From positions 1 through 41,333 of the IMG/VR virus record IMGVR_UViG_3300010160_000093: 41,333 nucleotides of DNA; one strand, written 5' to 3'. Position numbers and translations under genes: made by a program. The DNA comes from a virus. Below the pieces are notes generated by a model. It was not told the origin of the DNA. It was given only the letters and a program-made list of their open reading frames with translations, and did no database searches. Below, one piece after another: positions 14,155 through 21,752 of the stretch; within the stretch, counting starts at the first letter, position 1, and every line of letters begins with the position of its first letter.

Positions 14155-14864
14155 GCGCAGATAACGAGGCGATAAACATTTATCGTTTTGAGCGTGGAGA
14201 AACAGCCATGGTTGAAGATAGATGGGATATTCGTACTAAGAGTTGGATGGATAATCCCGATGCTGATGTCGTCCGCTATTTAACCCAAGGCGAAGGCGAG
14301 TTCCAAGAAGTTACCGAGGAAGTAGCCCGTCAAATTTTTCCTGATGTATTCACAGAGGAGACTACAAAGGCGTTAGGTAAGTTTGATTTACAAAAAGCCG
14401 AGGGCGAAAAGCGTTACACCCTAGGTGCTATGTATATCCCTGATATGGAAGATGCTCATGGAGAGTGGACAGATTCAGATGAATTACAAAGAGCAGTTTG
14501 GGATTATGTAAAAAGCAATGACCGTCGTATTCGTTTACAACACAATAGAGATGTAGTTGCTGGAGAATGGGTAGAAGTTATGGCTTTCCCATATTCATTA
14601 ACAGTTCCAATTAAAACACCTGAAGGTCAAGATTTAGAACACACATATCCACCTAATACAGTTTTTCTTGGTGTCATTTGGGAGCCTTGGGCATGGAACA
14701 TGGTTACCGAAGGAAAGATTCGTGGCTATTCAATTGGTGGTAAAGCAGAGCGTTTATTCGTTGATATAGACTTAGAAAAGAACGACCCAACTGTATCCGA
14801 TGTACATGTTGATACAATAATGTCACCGTCAAAGAAAAAACCAAAGAAAGTAGAAACCGTATGA
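14133..14864 (+). CDS. XkdF-like prohead protease (Peptidase S78_2)
   Basis: 243 residues from ATG 14133, chosen because GAGAGGAGG ends ten bases upstream; a GTG at 14103 is possible but has no site. The core is LGAMYIPDMEDAHGEWTDSDELQRAVWDY, IRLQHNRD with the candidate catalytic His, WVEVMAFPYSLTVP, FLGVIWEPWAW and RGYSIGGKAE with the candidate Ser. This is the XkdF-like putative serine protease pattern. It would cut scaffold and perhaps tagged proteins inside the prohead. Basic end KKKPKK. ATGA overlap with the Tudor-like gene. Confidence 0.8.
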   Translation: MRYFAKLGADNEAINIYRFERGETAMVEDRWDIRTKSWMDNPDADVVRYLTQGEGEFQEVTEEVARQIFPDVFTEETTKALGKFDLQKAEGEKRYTLGAMYIPDMEDAHGEWTDSDELQRAVWDYVKSNDRRIRLQHNRDVVAGEWVEVMAFPYSLTVPIKTPEGQDLEHTYPPNTVFLGVIWEPWAWNMVTEGKIRGYSIGGKAERLFVDIDLEKNDPTVSDVHVDTIMSPSKKKPKKVETV

Positions 14865-15295
14865 AAAAAGATTCACGGATGTTAGCGGAACTTCGCAAAG
14901 GACCTTTGGCTGGTATGGACGAGGACGAGTTCAAAATGATTGAAGAAGATGTAAAAAAGTTTGGTTTTAACGGACTTAGTGGTTACGCAAAATCAACAGT
15001 TCAACGAGCAATACGCCTAATGGGTGGAGAGATTAACAAAGCAATAGAAAGCAAACTATTAGCATTTGAGAAAAATGTTTCAGTCGGAGATAGAGTTTCA
15101 TGGAGCGCATCAGGTGGAACAGCGGAGGGTAAAGTTTTAAGAATTGAACGCTCAGGTAAAATCAATGTTCCTGATTCATCATTTGAAATTGAAGGCTCAG
15201 AAGATGACCCAGCCGCGTTAATTGTTTTATATCGTGATGGTAAACCAACTGATACTAAAGTTGGACATAAGGTCTCAACACTAAAAAAAAAGTAA
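14861..15295 (+). CDS. Tudor-like (DUF2945) head-region protein, zero-frame product
   Basis: 144 residues. The first half is helical (DSRMLAELRKGPLAGMDEDEF, GYAKSTVQRAIRLMGG). The second half, about 73-140, matches the Hva1-Tudor pattern: VGDRVSWSASGGTAEGKVLRIE, VPDSSFEIEGSEDDPAAL, VLYRDGKPTDTKVGHKVSTL. In other phages I know this module beside or fused to prohead proteases. The zero frame ends in K-K-K-stop on a nine-A run. A -1 shift there yields a 214-residue product with tag copy 6 and an acidic tail. ATGA coupling to the protease suggests they act together in head maturation. Confidence 0.75.
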   Translation: MKKDSRMLAELRKGPLAGMDEDEFKMIEEDVKKFGFNGLSGYAKSTVQRAIRLMGGEINKAIESKLLAFEKNVSVGDRVSWSASGGTAEGKVLRIERSGKINVPDSSFEIEGSEDDPAALIVLYRDGKPTDTKVGHKVSTLKKK

Positions 15296-15504
15296 TACTT
15301 GAAAAGCACGGCGACCATGACCAATCAAGTCATGGTTCTTGGCGTAATGGTGATGACTCCGAAGGTGAAGATTCATCAGAGCCAAAAAACAGTAAACAAA
15401 ATTTTGTTCCCTACAAAGATGATTCTGAAGAAGAGTTTGAAGAATTAGATGCTGATGACCCAAAGTGGATGGATACCATGGATTATCCAAGAAAGAAAAA
15501 GTAA
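15271..15504 (+). CDS. -1 frame extension of the Tudor-like protein carrying tag 6
   Basis: The open -1 frame begins after TAA at 15268 and has no usable start codon before ATG codons near its very end. From 15292 it reads V-I-L-E, then the tag, then about 50 acidic residues (DDSEGEDSSEPKN, DDSEEEFEELDADDPKW) and a basic end RKKK. Its stop (15502-15504) overlaps the next start as TAATG, the coupling used by real genes here. Most likely made as a fusion with the Tudor-like protein through the slippery A-run. Confidence 0.7.
   Translation, partial: GLNTKKKVILEKHGDHDQSSHGSWRNGDDSEGEDSSEPKNSKQNFVPYKDDSEEEFEELDADDPKWMDTMDYPRKKK
15283..15295 (+). promoter_or_regulatory. Slippery A9-G-TAA site for -1 frameshifting
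   Basis: In-frame codons are CTA AAA AAA AAG TAA, so A AAA AAG is in the X-XXY-YYZ register with a stop codon right after it. A AAA AAG is the slippery heptamer of E. coli dnaX. Slippage by -1 joins the Tudor-like protein to the tagged acidic tail. Polymerase slippage on A9, or one missed A in the sequence, would have the same result. Confidence 0.65.
15304..15351 (+). repeat. KHGDHDQSSHGSW tag, copy 6, in the -1 frame
   Basis: Codes for KHGDHDQSSHGSWRNG in the -1 frame. It would be residues 149-164 of the frameshift product. The strict match to the other five copies is the best evidence that this frame is translated. Confidence 0.8.
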
Positions 15505-15770
15505 TGCCAAGCGTTATTGATGACACAATGCAAGTTCTTAAATCTATGGGCATTTCTTCTTATCGAGTTTCAACCCCGCCTGGGTATGCAGGAATTCAAG
15601 TAAATCTACCTAATGATTCTCAAGCATTTTTTGTTTGGACAAAAATAGACCAAACTGATTTTCATTTTAGGTTGGCTCGGTTTTGGGCTAATGAGAACCC
15701 TTTTTCAATGTGGGTTTCACCTAATTTAATCGAAGCCCTAACCAAGACAAGGGTTTTAGCAAACCAATAA
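15504..15770 (+). CDS. Hypothetical protein of the head operon
   Basis: 88 residues from ATG 15504, chosen because of the TAATG overlap with the -1 frame extension. Contains TMQVLKSMGISSYRVSTPPGYAGIQV and QAFFVWTKIDQTDFHFRLARFW. It looks like a small alpha/beta domain. No family recognised. It lies between the protease/Tudor genes and the scaffold promoter. Confidence 0.6.
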   Translation: MPSVIDDTMQVLKSMGISSYRVSTPPGYAGIQVNLPNDSQAFFVWTKIDQTDFHFRLARFWANENPFSMWVSPNLIEALTKTRVLANQ

Positions 15771-15790
15771 ATAGGCTTGAATTACACCTA

Positions 15791-15799
15791 TGGTATTCT
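15791..15799 (+). promoter_or_regulatory. Extended -10 promoter for the scaffold/capsid genes
   Basis: TGGTATTCT has TG one base before TATTCT, an extended -10 box, with no clear -35. It lies in the 105-base gap 15771-15875, giving a leader of about 70 bases and a TAGGAG site before ATG 15876. It would allow high expression of scaffold and capsid. Confidence 0.4.
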
Positions 15800-15875
15800 T
15801 TGTCTGTCAAGACCCGAGGTTAGTTTTATTAGCCCTATGCTAAAAAGACTCACCTCTAGTTTGTTAGGAGCATAA

Positions 15876-16685
15876 ATGTCAAAACCCCGTACCCGTAAAA
15901 TGGTGAATTTAGCCATCGAGGAAACGAGTGGAGTAGACCATCCAGCGCACTTACATGAAGGTTGGCTTGTAATGAAGTCAGCATCCGAATCTGAAGTTCA
16001 GAGGGTTCTCGACAAATCGCTGACCAAGGAGGACTCCAACATGGAGGATATGAAAACTACCGAGGCAACTGAAGTTAAGGTTGAAAAAACCGTTGAGGAA
16101 CAATTAGCGGCGGCAGATGCCCGTATCGCTGAACTCGAGGCACAACTCGCCGAAAAAAACCAAAAGCCTGAAATAGAAGAATTAAAGATGGCGATGAACG
16201 AGGACTCAATGAAACCTAAAGTGGATGAGGAATATATGAAATCCGCTCCCGAATCAGTTGTTAAAATGATTACAGACTTGAAAAAGCAAGCAGAGGAGGC
16301 AACCGCTGAACTTCGTAAAGAGCGTGAAGCCCGTGCTGATGCTCAATCAGTTGAAAAAGCAAAGGGTTGGGCTAATCTCAATCTTAATGCTGAAAAAGTT
16401 GGACCAGCGCTTCGTCGTTTGTCTGAAACAGATTCAGAACTAGCAAAGAGTGTTGAAGAGATTCTTTCTTCAGTCAATGCTCAGGCTGAGTCAGCATCAA
16501 TTTTTGCAGAAATCGGCAAATCTGCGGACTTCAAATCAGGTAATGCTTATGAGCGTATGACTACGCTTGCTAAGTCTGCCGTTGATGAGGGTGTATCAAA
16601 GTCAATGGCTCAAGCCATTGCCGATGTTGCGTTAAACAACCCTGACCTTTACAGCCAATATCTAACCGAGAAGGGTGCTAAGTAA
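15876..16685 (+). CDS. Capsid scaffold protein
   Basis: 269 residues, ATG after TTAGGAG. Residues 11-35 (NLAIEETSGVDHPAHLHEGWLVMK) carry the E-x-S-G-V-D-x-P-A motif found at the start of many phage scaffold or protease-scaffold proteins. The rest is a long charged coiled coil (EEQLAAADARIAELEAQLAEK; DLKKQAEEATAELRKEREA) and a helical C-terminal third ending NPDLYSQYLTEKGAK, likely the capsid-binding part. It directs shell assembly and is removed later, presumably by the XkdF-like protease. A strong internal start at 16041 may give a second form. Confidence 0.8.
   Translation: MSKPRTRKMVNLAIEETSGVDHPAHLHEGWLVMKSASESEVQRVLDKSLTKEDSNMEDMKTTEATEVKVEKTVEEQLAAADARIAELEAQLAEKNQKPEIEELKMAMNEDSMKPKVDEEYMKSAPESVVKMITDLKKQAEEATAELRKEREARADAQSVEKAKGWANLNLNAEKVGPALRRLSETDSELAKSVEEILSSVNAQAESASIFAEIGKSADFKSGNAYERMTTLAKSAVDEGVSKSMAQAIADVALNNPDLYSQYLTEKGAK
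16026..16043 (+). promoter_or_regulatory. Internal ribosome site and in-frame ATG in the scaffold gene
   Basis: AAGGAGG (16026-16032) lies eight bases before the in-frame ATG 16041, a better site than many gene starts here. It would make a 214-residue scaffold lacking the N-terminal 55 residues, comparable in layout to lambda Nu3 nested in C. Confidence 0.5.
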
Positions 16686-16686
16686 A

Positions 16687-17076
16687 ATGGCATTTGAATT
16701 TAGTAATTATTCAGTAAAAATTACAAGAGTTGCTGGCGCTGACTTATCAGCCCTTCAATACACTTTTGTAAAATTAAGTACAACTGACACAGTTGTTACT
16801 TGTTCAGCCGCAACCGATATTCCAATCGGTGTGTTGCAGAACGCCCCAACATCAGGACAAGAAGCCGAAGTTTTAATCGTCGGTGGAACTAAATTAGTCG
16901 CTGGTGCAACTGTCGCTATTGGCGACCTACTAGGCGTAACATCAGCCGCAAAAGCAAGCGTTGTTACAACAACAGATACAACTAAGTATGTTCTTGGTAG
17001 TGCCATCTCAGGTGGCGCAAGTTCTGATGTAATTACCGCAGTTGTGAACTGTGCTAACCCAACTAGAGCGAACTAA
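16687..17076 (+). CDS. Capsid decoration protein, DUF2190-like
   Basis: 129 residues from ATG 16687, just after the scaffold stop. Beta-rich pattern of DUF2190 cement proteins: FVKLSTTDTVVTCSAATDIPIGVLQNAP, VGGTKLVAGATVAIGDLLGV, YVLGSAISGG. These bind the capsid surface and stabilise it. The position directly before the major capsid gene fits. Confidence 0.75.
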   Translation: MAFEFSNYSVKITRVAGADLSALQYTFVKLSTTDTVVTCSAATDIPIGVLQNAPTSGQEAEVLIVGGTKLVAGATVAIGDLLGVTSAAKASVVTTTDTTKYVLGSAISGGASSDVITAVVNCANPTRAN

Positions 17077-17089
17077 GGAGATATAACTC

Positions 17090-18067
17090 ATGCCACAACC
17101 AAATATTAACTCCGTCCATGTGGACGCAATTCTTACAAACATCTCGGTTGCTTATTTGCAGAACCAAGATAACTTTATCGCTGACAAGGTATTCCCAGTA
17201 ATTCCTGTCGATAAGAAGAGCGATAAATTCTTTACCTACACCAAGAACGATTGGTTCCGTGACGAGGCTCAACGCCGCGCTGGTGGAACTGAATCTGCTG
17301 GTGGAGGTTACGGTCTTTCAACTGCTTCTTATAGCGCAGATGTATTTGCGTTCCATAAGGATGTAGATGACCAAACTCTTTACAACGCAGATACACCTCT
17401 AAACCCTCTTCGTGAGGCAACAGAGTTTGTAACTCGCCGTTTAATGCTTCGCAAGGAAATTCAATGGAACACAGATTTCTTCGCTGGCTCTATTTGGGCT
17501 AATGATTACGACGGTGTTTCAGGAACTCCTTCAACAAACGAAGTAAAGCAATGGTCAGATTACGCCGCTTCAGACCCAATTGATGATATTGAGGATGCCA
17601 AAGCAGGTATCCTTTCAACAACTGGTATGGAACCAAACACTTTAGTATTGGGATACGATGTATTCCGTGCGCTAAAGAATCACCCTGACATCGTAGACCG
17701 TATCAAATACACATCTTCACAGACTGTTACTGCCGATATGTTAGCCGCGATGTTTGATGTTCCTCGCGTTATCATTTCAAAGGCTGTTAAGGCTACAAAC
17801 AATGAAGGTGCAACTGCCGCGTATTCATTTACATCAGGTAAGAAAGCACTTCTTTGCTATGTTGCTCCAACTCCAGGCTTATTGACTCCTTCTGCTGGAT
17901 ACTCTTTCTCATGGACAGGTGTATCAGGCGGTCTAGGCGCAACAGTAGGTACTTCACAATTCCGTATGGAATCTCTTAAAGCAGACCGAATTGAAGCAGA
18001 AATGGCTTTTGATAATAAAGTCATCGCTTCTGACCTTGGTTGGTTTTGGGATACAGTCGTCGCTTAA
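17090..18067 (+). CDS. Major capsid protein
   Basis: 325 residues, ATG with AAGGAG upstream. Pattern of an HK97-fold capsid protein of the gpE-like group: YLQNQDNFIADKVFPVIPVDKKSDKFFTYTKNDWFRDE, ATEFVTRRLMLRKEIQWNTDFF, GMEPNTLVLGYDVFRALKNHPDIVDRIKYT, and an end FDNKVIASDLGWFWDTVVA typical of the family. No tag motif is present. It forms the icosahedral shell. A GC-rich stem-loop follows the stop, as often after highly expressed capsid genes. Confidence 0.9.
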   Translation: MPQPNINSVHVDAILTNISVAYLQNQDNFIADKVFPVIPVDKKSDKFFTYTKNDWFRDEAQRRAGGTESAGGGYGLSTASYSADVFAFHKDVDDQTLYNADTPLNPLREATEFVTRRLMLRKEIQWNTDFFAGSIWANDYDGVSGTPSTNEVKQWSDYAASDPIDDIEDAKAGILSTTGMEPNTLVLGYDVFRALKNHPDIVDRIKYTSSQTVTADMLAAMFDVPRVIISKAVKATNNEGATAAYSFTSGKKALLCYVAPTPGLLTPSAGYSFSWTGVSGGLGATVGTSQFRMESLKADRIEAEMAFDNKVIASDLGWFWDTVVA

Positions 18068-18079
18068 TTAAATTGAGTA

Positions 18080-18105
18080 GGGAGGGGGACTAGAAACCCT
18101 CTCCC
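18080..18105 (+). terminator. Stem-loop after the capsid gene, weak terminator
   Basis: GGGAGGGGG pairs with CCCTCTCCC (nine pairs, one G-U) around ACTAGAAA. No T-run follows, so it may attenuate or protect the 3' end of the capsid message rather than fully stop transcription. Confidence 0.45.
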
Positions 18106-18125
18106 TCTCCAAAACAAGGAGAAAT

Positions 18126-18524
18126 ATGTTTAATAGAATTACGCGAGGAAATGCAGTTGTAGGTGGACTTACCGTAACTGGTCAATTGCAACAAATTCGT
18201 TCAGTAACAAATATCGCTGATGGTGCCTCAATGGTACATACGGTAGCGGGTATGCAAGGTGGTATTACTACTGCGACCCTTACGACAGCAAGAACTATTA
18301 CTACACCGACTGCGGCTGCGATTATTGCAGCAACAGGTTCTGTTGTAGGAACAAGTTTTAAGTTTAGTTACATCAACTTAGCAGCCTATGTTGCTACTTT
18401 GGCTGGTGGAACTGGTGTAACAATCGTAGGACTTGCAACAACCGCGGCGACTGCTGGACAAGCATCTCGTTGGCAAGTAGTTGTAACCGCTCCAACAACA
18501 GTATCAATTTACCGAATAGCATAA
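18126..18524 (+). CDS. Small beta-rich virion protein
   Basis: 132 residues, ATG with AAGGAG. Ala/Thr/Gly-rich, with repeating beta-like segments (GGITTATLTTARTITTPTAAAI, GGTGVTIVGLATTAATAGQASRWQVVV). This composition is usual for decoration or fibre-linked proteins. It follows the capsid gene. Its stop overlaps the next start (TAATG). Confidence 0.6.
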   Translation: MFNRITRGNAVVGGLTVTGQLQQIRSVTNIADGASMVHTVAGMQGGITTATLTTARTITTPTAAAIIAATGSVVGTSFKFSYINLAAYVATLAGGTGVTIVGLATTAATAGQASRWQVVVTAPTTVSIYRIA

Positions 18525-18685
18525 TGCAAAAACTTGTTCTCAAGACAATGATTGCTGACGGAAAGCAATTAAATCACGGGGATATAGTAGATGTTTCAGG
18601 CTGGAAGTATGTTGAGAAGTTGGTAGAACAGCGTTATTTAACTGACGCCCCTCAAGTCAAAATTAAAGAAAAAGCCACTAAATAA
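18524..18685 (+). CDS. Small protein, possible head completion or fibre accessory
   Basis: 53 residues from ATG 18524 (TAATG overlap). Sequence LKTMIADGKQLNHGDIVDVSGWKYVEKLVEQRYL resembles short phage proteins with an SH3-like turn and is similar in style to the N terminus of the 29166 protein (GDVV ... WLLDSGII). Ends basic (KIKEKATK). A terminator follows. Confidence 0.55.
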   Translation: MQKLVLKTMIADGKQLNHGDIVDVSGWKYVEKLVEQRYLTDAPQVKIKEKATK

Positions 18686-18691
18686 TTATGG

Positions 18692-18727
18692 GGGTGGCAA
18701 TTCAGAGATGAGTTGCCACCCTTTTCT
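18692..18727 (+). terminator. Intrinsic terminator
   Basis: Perfect 9-bp stem GGGTGGCAA / TTGCCACCC with a 12-base loop, followed by TTTTCT. It separates the capsid transcript from the fibre block starting at 18742. Confidence 0.75.
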
Positions 18728-18741
18728 AATAAGGAGTTCAA

Positions 18742-19020
18742 ATGGCAATTAACCATGCAATAGTGAGTGTTGGAACTAGCGCAACCCTTTTAACTGTCGC
18801 CGCTTCAGGTGGTGGTAAAGATGGTTCTACAATTTTAGTTCAAAATCCTTCGGGTGGCGTTGCTGTTTATTTAGGTGGAGCAGGAGTTACTTCTTCGGCT
18901 TATGGTTTTATCCTTGCCGCTGGTACTAATATCGCTATTGAACTTAATCAAGATGAAGCCCTTTATGGTGCAGTAGCGTCATCAACACAGTCAGTAGCAG
19001 TTCTCCGACAAGGCGTTTAA
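18742..19020 (+). CDS. Small virion protein, decoration or fibre type
   Basis: 92 residues, ATG with AAGGAG. Beta-rich: HAIVSVGTSATLLTVAASGG, ILVQNPSGGVAVYLGGAGVTSS, GFILAAGTNIAIELN, DEALYGAVAS. This matches a common small phage structural pattern (V-x-N-x-S-G-G-x-x-V-Y-L-G). First gene of the fibre block. Confidence 0.6.
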   Translation: MAINHAIVSVGTSATLLTVAASGGGKDGSTILVQNPSGGVAVYLGGAGVTSSAYGFILAAGTNIAIELNQDEALYGAVASSTQSVAVLRQGV

Positions 19021-19023
19021 CCC

Positions 19024-19569
19024 ATGGCGTTGCCAGCCTCTCTCTCAACTTGTACAGTTGAAGCAACTTATGTAAATTTAATTGGCAATCCTATTAGTGG
19101 GTCAGTTACTTTTACGCCACAAACCATTCTTAAAGAAACAACTCTTAATGTTATTTTAATGCCCACCGCTATTGTCAAAACTTTAGATGCAACAGGTTCG
19201 TTAAGTTTAACCCTACCTTGCACAAGTGATACAGATGTGACACCACAACCTTTTATTTACACCATAGTTGAGAACTTTACTGGTGGTAGAACCACTCAGA
19301 TTGCCTTACCACTATCGGTTGCTAATACCACCCAAAACCTTGCAGACTTGCTCCCTGCCGTTACAACAGCAGAATCCGCATCTTATATCACCCTTGACCA
19401 ATATCAAGCGCTCCTAGCGCGTTATACAACCGATGAGTTAAGACGCACAATTGTTGTTGATGCCGAGGATTATGATGAAGATTCTGCGACTTATGCAGCA
19501 ACGGCATCAACCGCCGCCGCACTAATCCAAAACAATACCCCTAATCAGTTGATGTTGATGGGACTATAA
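19024..19569 (+). CDS. Fibre-associated protein, paralogue 1
   Basis: 181 residues. The N-terminal domain MALPASLSTCTVEATYVNLIGNP-x-GSVTF ... PFIYTIVENFTGGRTTQIALPL is paralogous to that of the 19762 gene. It looks like a beta-sandwich of tail tip or fibre proteins. The C-terminal half is helical and ends in LMLMGL. No ribosome site is visible before ATG 19024, so translation may be coupled to the upstream gene, whose stop lies only three bases away. Confidence 0.65.
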   Translation: MALPASLSTCTVEATYVNLIGNPISGSVTFTPQTILKETTLNVILMPTAIVKTLDATGSLSLTLPCTSDTDVTPQPFIYTIVENFTGGRTTQIALPLSVANTTQNLADLLPAVTTAESASYITLDQYQALLARYTTDELRRTIVVDAEDYDEDSATYAATASTAAALIQNNTPNQLMLMGL

Positions 19570-19570
19570 A

Positions 19571-19762
19571 ATGGCTGAACCGTATGTACCTATTGCTGAT
19601 TATACAACTTACAATACTCTTTTAACACTTCTTGAAATTACAACTAACGCGACAAGCGCTAACACTACCGCTTTAGTAGCGGCAAAAGCCTCGGCTCTTG
19701 CTTCAAAAAATGCTGTTCTAAATTTAAGTAATACAAATCTATTCTTTTTGGCTGGTGCATAA
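19571..19762 (+). CDS. Short fibre-block protein
   Basis: 63 residues, mostly one Ala/Thr-rich helix, ending NLFFLAGA. The helix and hydrophobic end resemble the C-terminal part of both flanking paralogues, so it may be a detached copy of that part. The stop overlaps the next start (TAATG). Confidence 0.55.
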   Translation: MAEPYVPIADYTTYNTLLTLLEITTNATSANTTALVAAKASALASKNAVLNLSNTNLFFLAGA

Positions 19763-20436
19763 TGGCATTACCAACAAATTTAAGCACAATAACAATAACT
19801 GGCGCTTATGTTGATTATTCAGGGACGGCTATAACAGGTCAGATTACTTTTACTCTTGGCGATGTACTTCGCTCGGGAATTGATAATGTAATGGTTGCTC
19901 CATCTACCGTAGTAGTTCCTTTGGTTGCAGGTGCTTTTTCAGTAACGCTACCAGCCACCAATGACCCCGATGTAATTCCAAACCCCTATACATATACAGT
20001 TGTTGAGTCTTTTGTTGGAGGAAGAACTTACACAATTAGTGTGCCGTATAACGGAGGCTCTTTGGATTTAGCAGATATAAGCCCACTTCCAACTATTGCA
20101 ACTACTTATGTTCAATTAGTAGACGATACAACTTGGACATCTTTAGAGGTTCTAATAGATGCCCTTGATACAAATATCAATCAAACAACCTCAACAATAC
20201 CTGCTTCGGGTAAATACTGGTACATACCAGCCTTTTATGCTACCTATACAGCGGTTGATACTGCCTTCTCTACATATACTGCTTTAACATCAGCAACTCA
20301 TTACCTTGATTATTCTGATATTTCTGCATTTGTAACAACGGCTCAAGCATCGGCTAGTTCTGCAACAGCCAGCCTAGCAACAGCCACCACAAACGCATCC
20401 GCTACAATAAGCCCATTACTTTTAATAGGAGGATAA
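19762..20436 (+). CDS. Fibre-associated protein, paralogue 2
   Basis: 224 residues, paralogue of the 19024 gene: MALPTNLSTITITGAYVDYSG-x-AITGQITF, then NPYTYTVVESFVGGRTYTISVPY. A longer helical C-terminal half (VTTAQASASSATASLATATT) ends LLLIGG. The shared layout points to a tandem duplication that diverged. Likely part of a fibre or tail tip assembly. Confidence 0.65.
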   Translation: MALPTNLSTITITGAYVDYSGTAITGQITFTLGDVLRSGIDNVMVAPSTVVVPLVAGAFSVTLPATNDPDVIPNPYTYTVVESFVGGRTYTISVPYNGGSLDLADISPLPTIATTYVQLVDDTTWTSLEVLIDALDTNINQTTSTIPASGKYWYIPAFYATYTAVDTAFSTYTALTSATHYLDYSDISAFVTTAQASASSATASLATATTNASATISPLLLIGG

Positions 20437-20763
20437 ATGGCAACATCATATAAGGTGCTTGCACAACAAGCGACAACAACATCTTTAGCAAGCATGTACA
20501 CAGTTCCAGCCTCAACTGAAACTATTATTTCAAGCATAGTAGTTGCCAATGTAAGTGCCAGCGATAGAACTTACAGGATTACTATTCAGCCTAATAACGC
20601 AACTTTGGCGCAAAAACACTATATTGCCTACGATGTAACCAGTAAAGCCAATTCAACTACCGCCTACACTCTAGGAATTACACTAGACGCCGCTGACCAA
20701 GTTTATATTTATGGCTCAACAACCGACCTTTCTATTTCTTTATTTGGAAGCGAGATATCATAA
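20437..20763 (+). CDS. Small conserved virion protein
   Basis: 108 residues. Beta-rich: YKVLAQQATTTSLASMYTVPASTETIISSIVVANVSASDRTYRI, then ALDAADQVYIYGSTTDLSISLFG-like end. I know this pattern as a small structural protein in many tailed phages, usually close to fibre genes. It starts where the previous gene stops. Confidence 0.65.
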   Translation: MATSYKVLAQQATTTSLASMYTVPASTETIISSIVVANVSASDRTYRITIQPNNATLAQKHYIAYDVTSKANSTTAYTLGITLDAADQVYIYGSTTDLSISLFGSEIS

Positions 20764-20764
20764 T

Positions 20765-21739
20765 ATGGCAATAACTACCAATGGTTCCGCTGGAACCGTA
20801 CTTGCAGTATCAGCAGATTTAGCACTAGCAATTTCTGATGAATCAGGAACAGGCGTAGTTGTATTTAATACAAGCCCAACTCTTGTAACTCCTGCCCTTG
20901 GAACACCTGCATCAGGAACTCTTACTAACACAACTGGATTACCAGTCAGCGGAATTACAGCCTCAACCTCTACTGCTTTAGGTGTTGGAAGTGTTGAATT
21001 AGGTCACGCAACCGATACAACTTTAGCCCGTGCTTCTGCTGGTAGATTATCTGTTGAAGGCGTTAATGTTGTTACTATTTCTTCCACAGATACGCTTACT
21101 AATAAAACTTTAACATCTCCTACTATTGGTAGTGGTGCTACACATACTGGTTCATCAAGCGGTTCAACAGTATTACAAGCCTCAGCCGCCGCTTCAGGAA
21201 CTTTAACATTACCCGCCGCAACCGATACTCTTGTAGGTAAGGCAACAACAGATACCCTTACAAATAAAACTCTAACAAGTCCTGCAATCAATACAGCAGT
21301 TAATAATGGTCTTAATGCTTCAAATGTTGCGACTGGAACTATCGCCGATAACATAGTCAAGGGCTTAAACGAAGATATAAATGTTGTGGCTTCTGCGGCA
21401 ACTGGAACAATTAACTTTGATGTAACTACTGCCTCAATTTGGTATTACACTTCAAACGCAACAGCCAACCATACTTTGAACTTTAGATACTCAAGTAGCG
21501 TTTCATTAAATACTTTTATGAACACAGGTGATTCACTTACTGTTGTTTGGCTCAATACCAATGGAGCAACTGCTTACTATCCAAGCGCAATTACTATTGA
21601 TGGCAACTCAGTAACTCCTAAAGTTCCTGCTGCTATTACTGCTGGTAATGCTTCATCTATTGATGCGTACTCTTTCACTATTATTAAGACCGCCTCTGCA
21701 ACCTTCACAGTCTTAGAAACACAAACCAAGTTCGCCTAA
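20765..21739 (+). CDS. Tail fibre-like protein with TDTLTNKTLTSP repeats
   Basis: 324 residues from ATG 20765. Low-complexity Thr/Ser/Gly/Ala. TDTLTNKTLTSP occurs twice (about residues 108-119 and 166-177), a motif usual in trimeric fibre shafts where it forms short beta-turn repeats. The last 110 residues form a compact beta domain (SIWYYTSNATANHTLNFRYSSS ... FTIIKTASATFTVLETQTKFA). Probably a fibre that presents or supports the glycine-rich adhesin encoded next. Confidence 0.7.
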   Translation: MAITTNGSAGTVLAVSADLALAISDESGTGVVVFNTSPTLVTPALGTPASGTLTNTTGLPVSGITASTSTALGVGSVELGHATDTTLARASAGRLSVEGVNVVTISSTDTLTNKTLTSPTIGSGATHTGSSSGSTVLQASAAASGTLTLPAATDTLVGKATTDTLTNKTLTSPAINTAVNNGLNASNVATGTIADNIVKGLNEDINVVASAATGTINFDVTTASIWYYTSNATANHTLNFRYSSSVSLNTFMNTGDSLTVVWLNTNGATAYYPSAITIDGNSVTPKVPAAITAGNASSIDAYSFTIIKTASATFTVLETQTKFA

Positions 21740-21752
21740 AGGAGATTTAATA

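Noticed and set aside
6223-18067. Expected terminase genes near the portal
   Set aside because: I found no Walker A/B terminase pattern in the window; the HTH protein at 26734 is only small-terminase-like, so no terminase is called.
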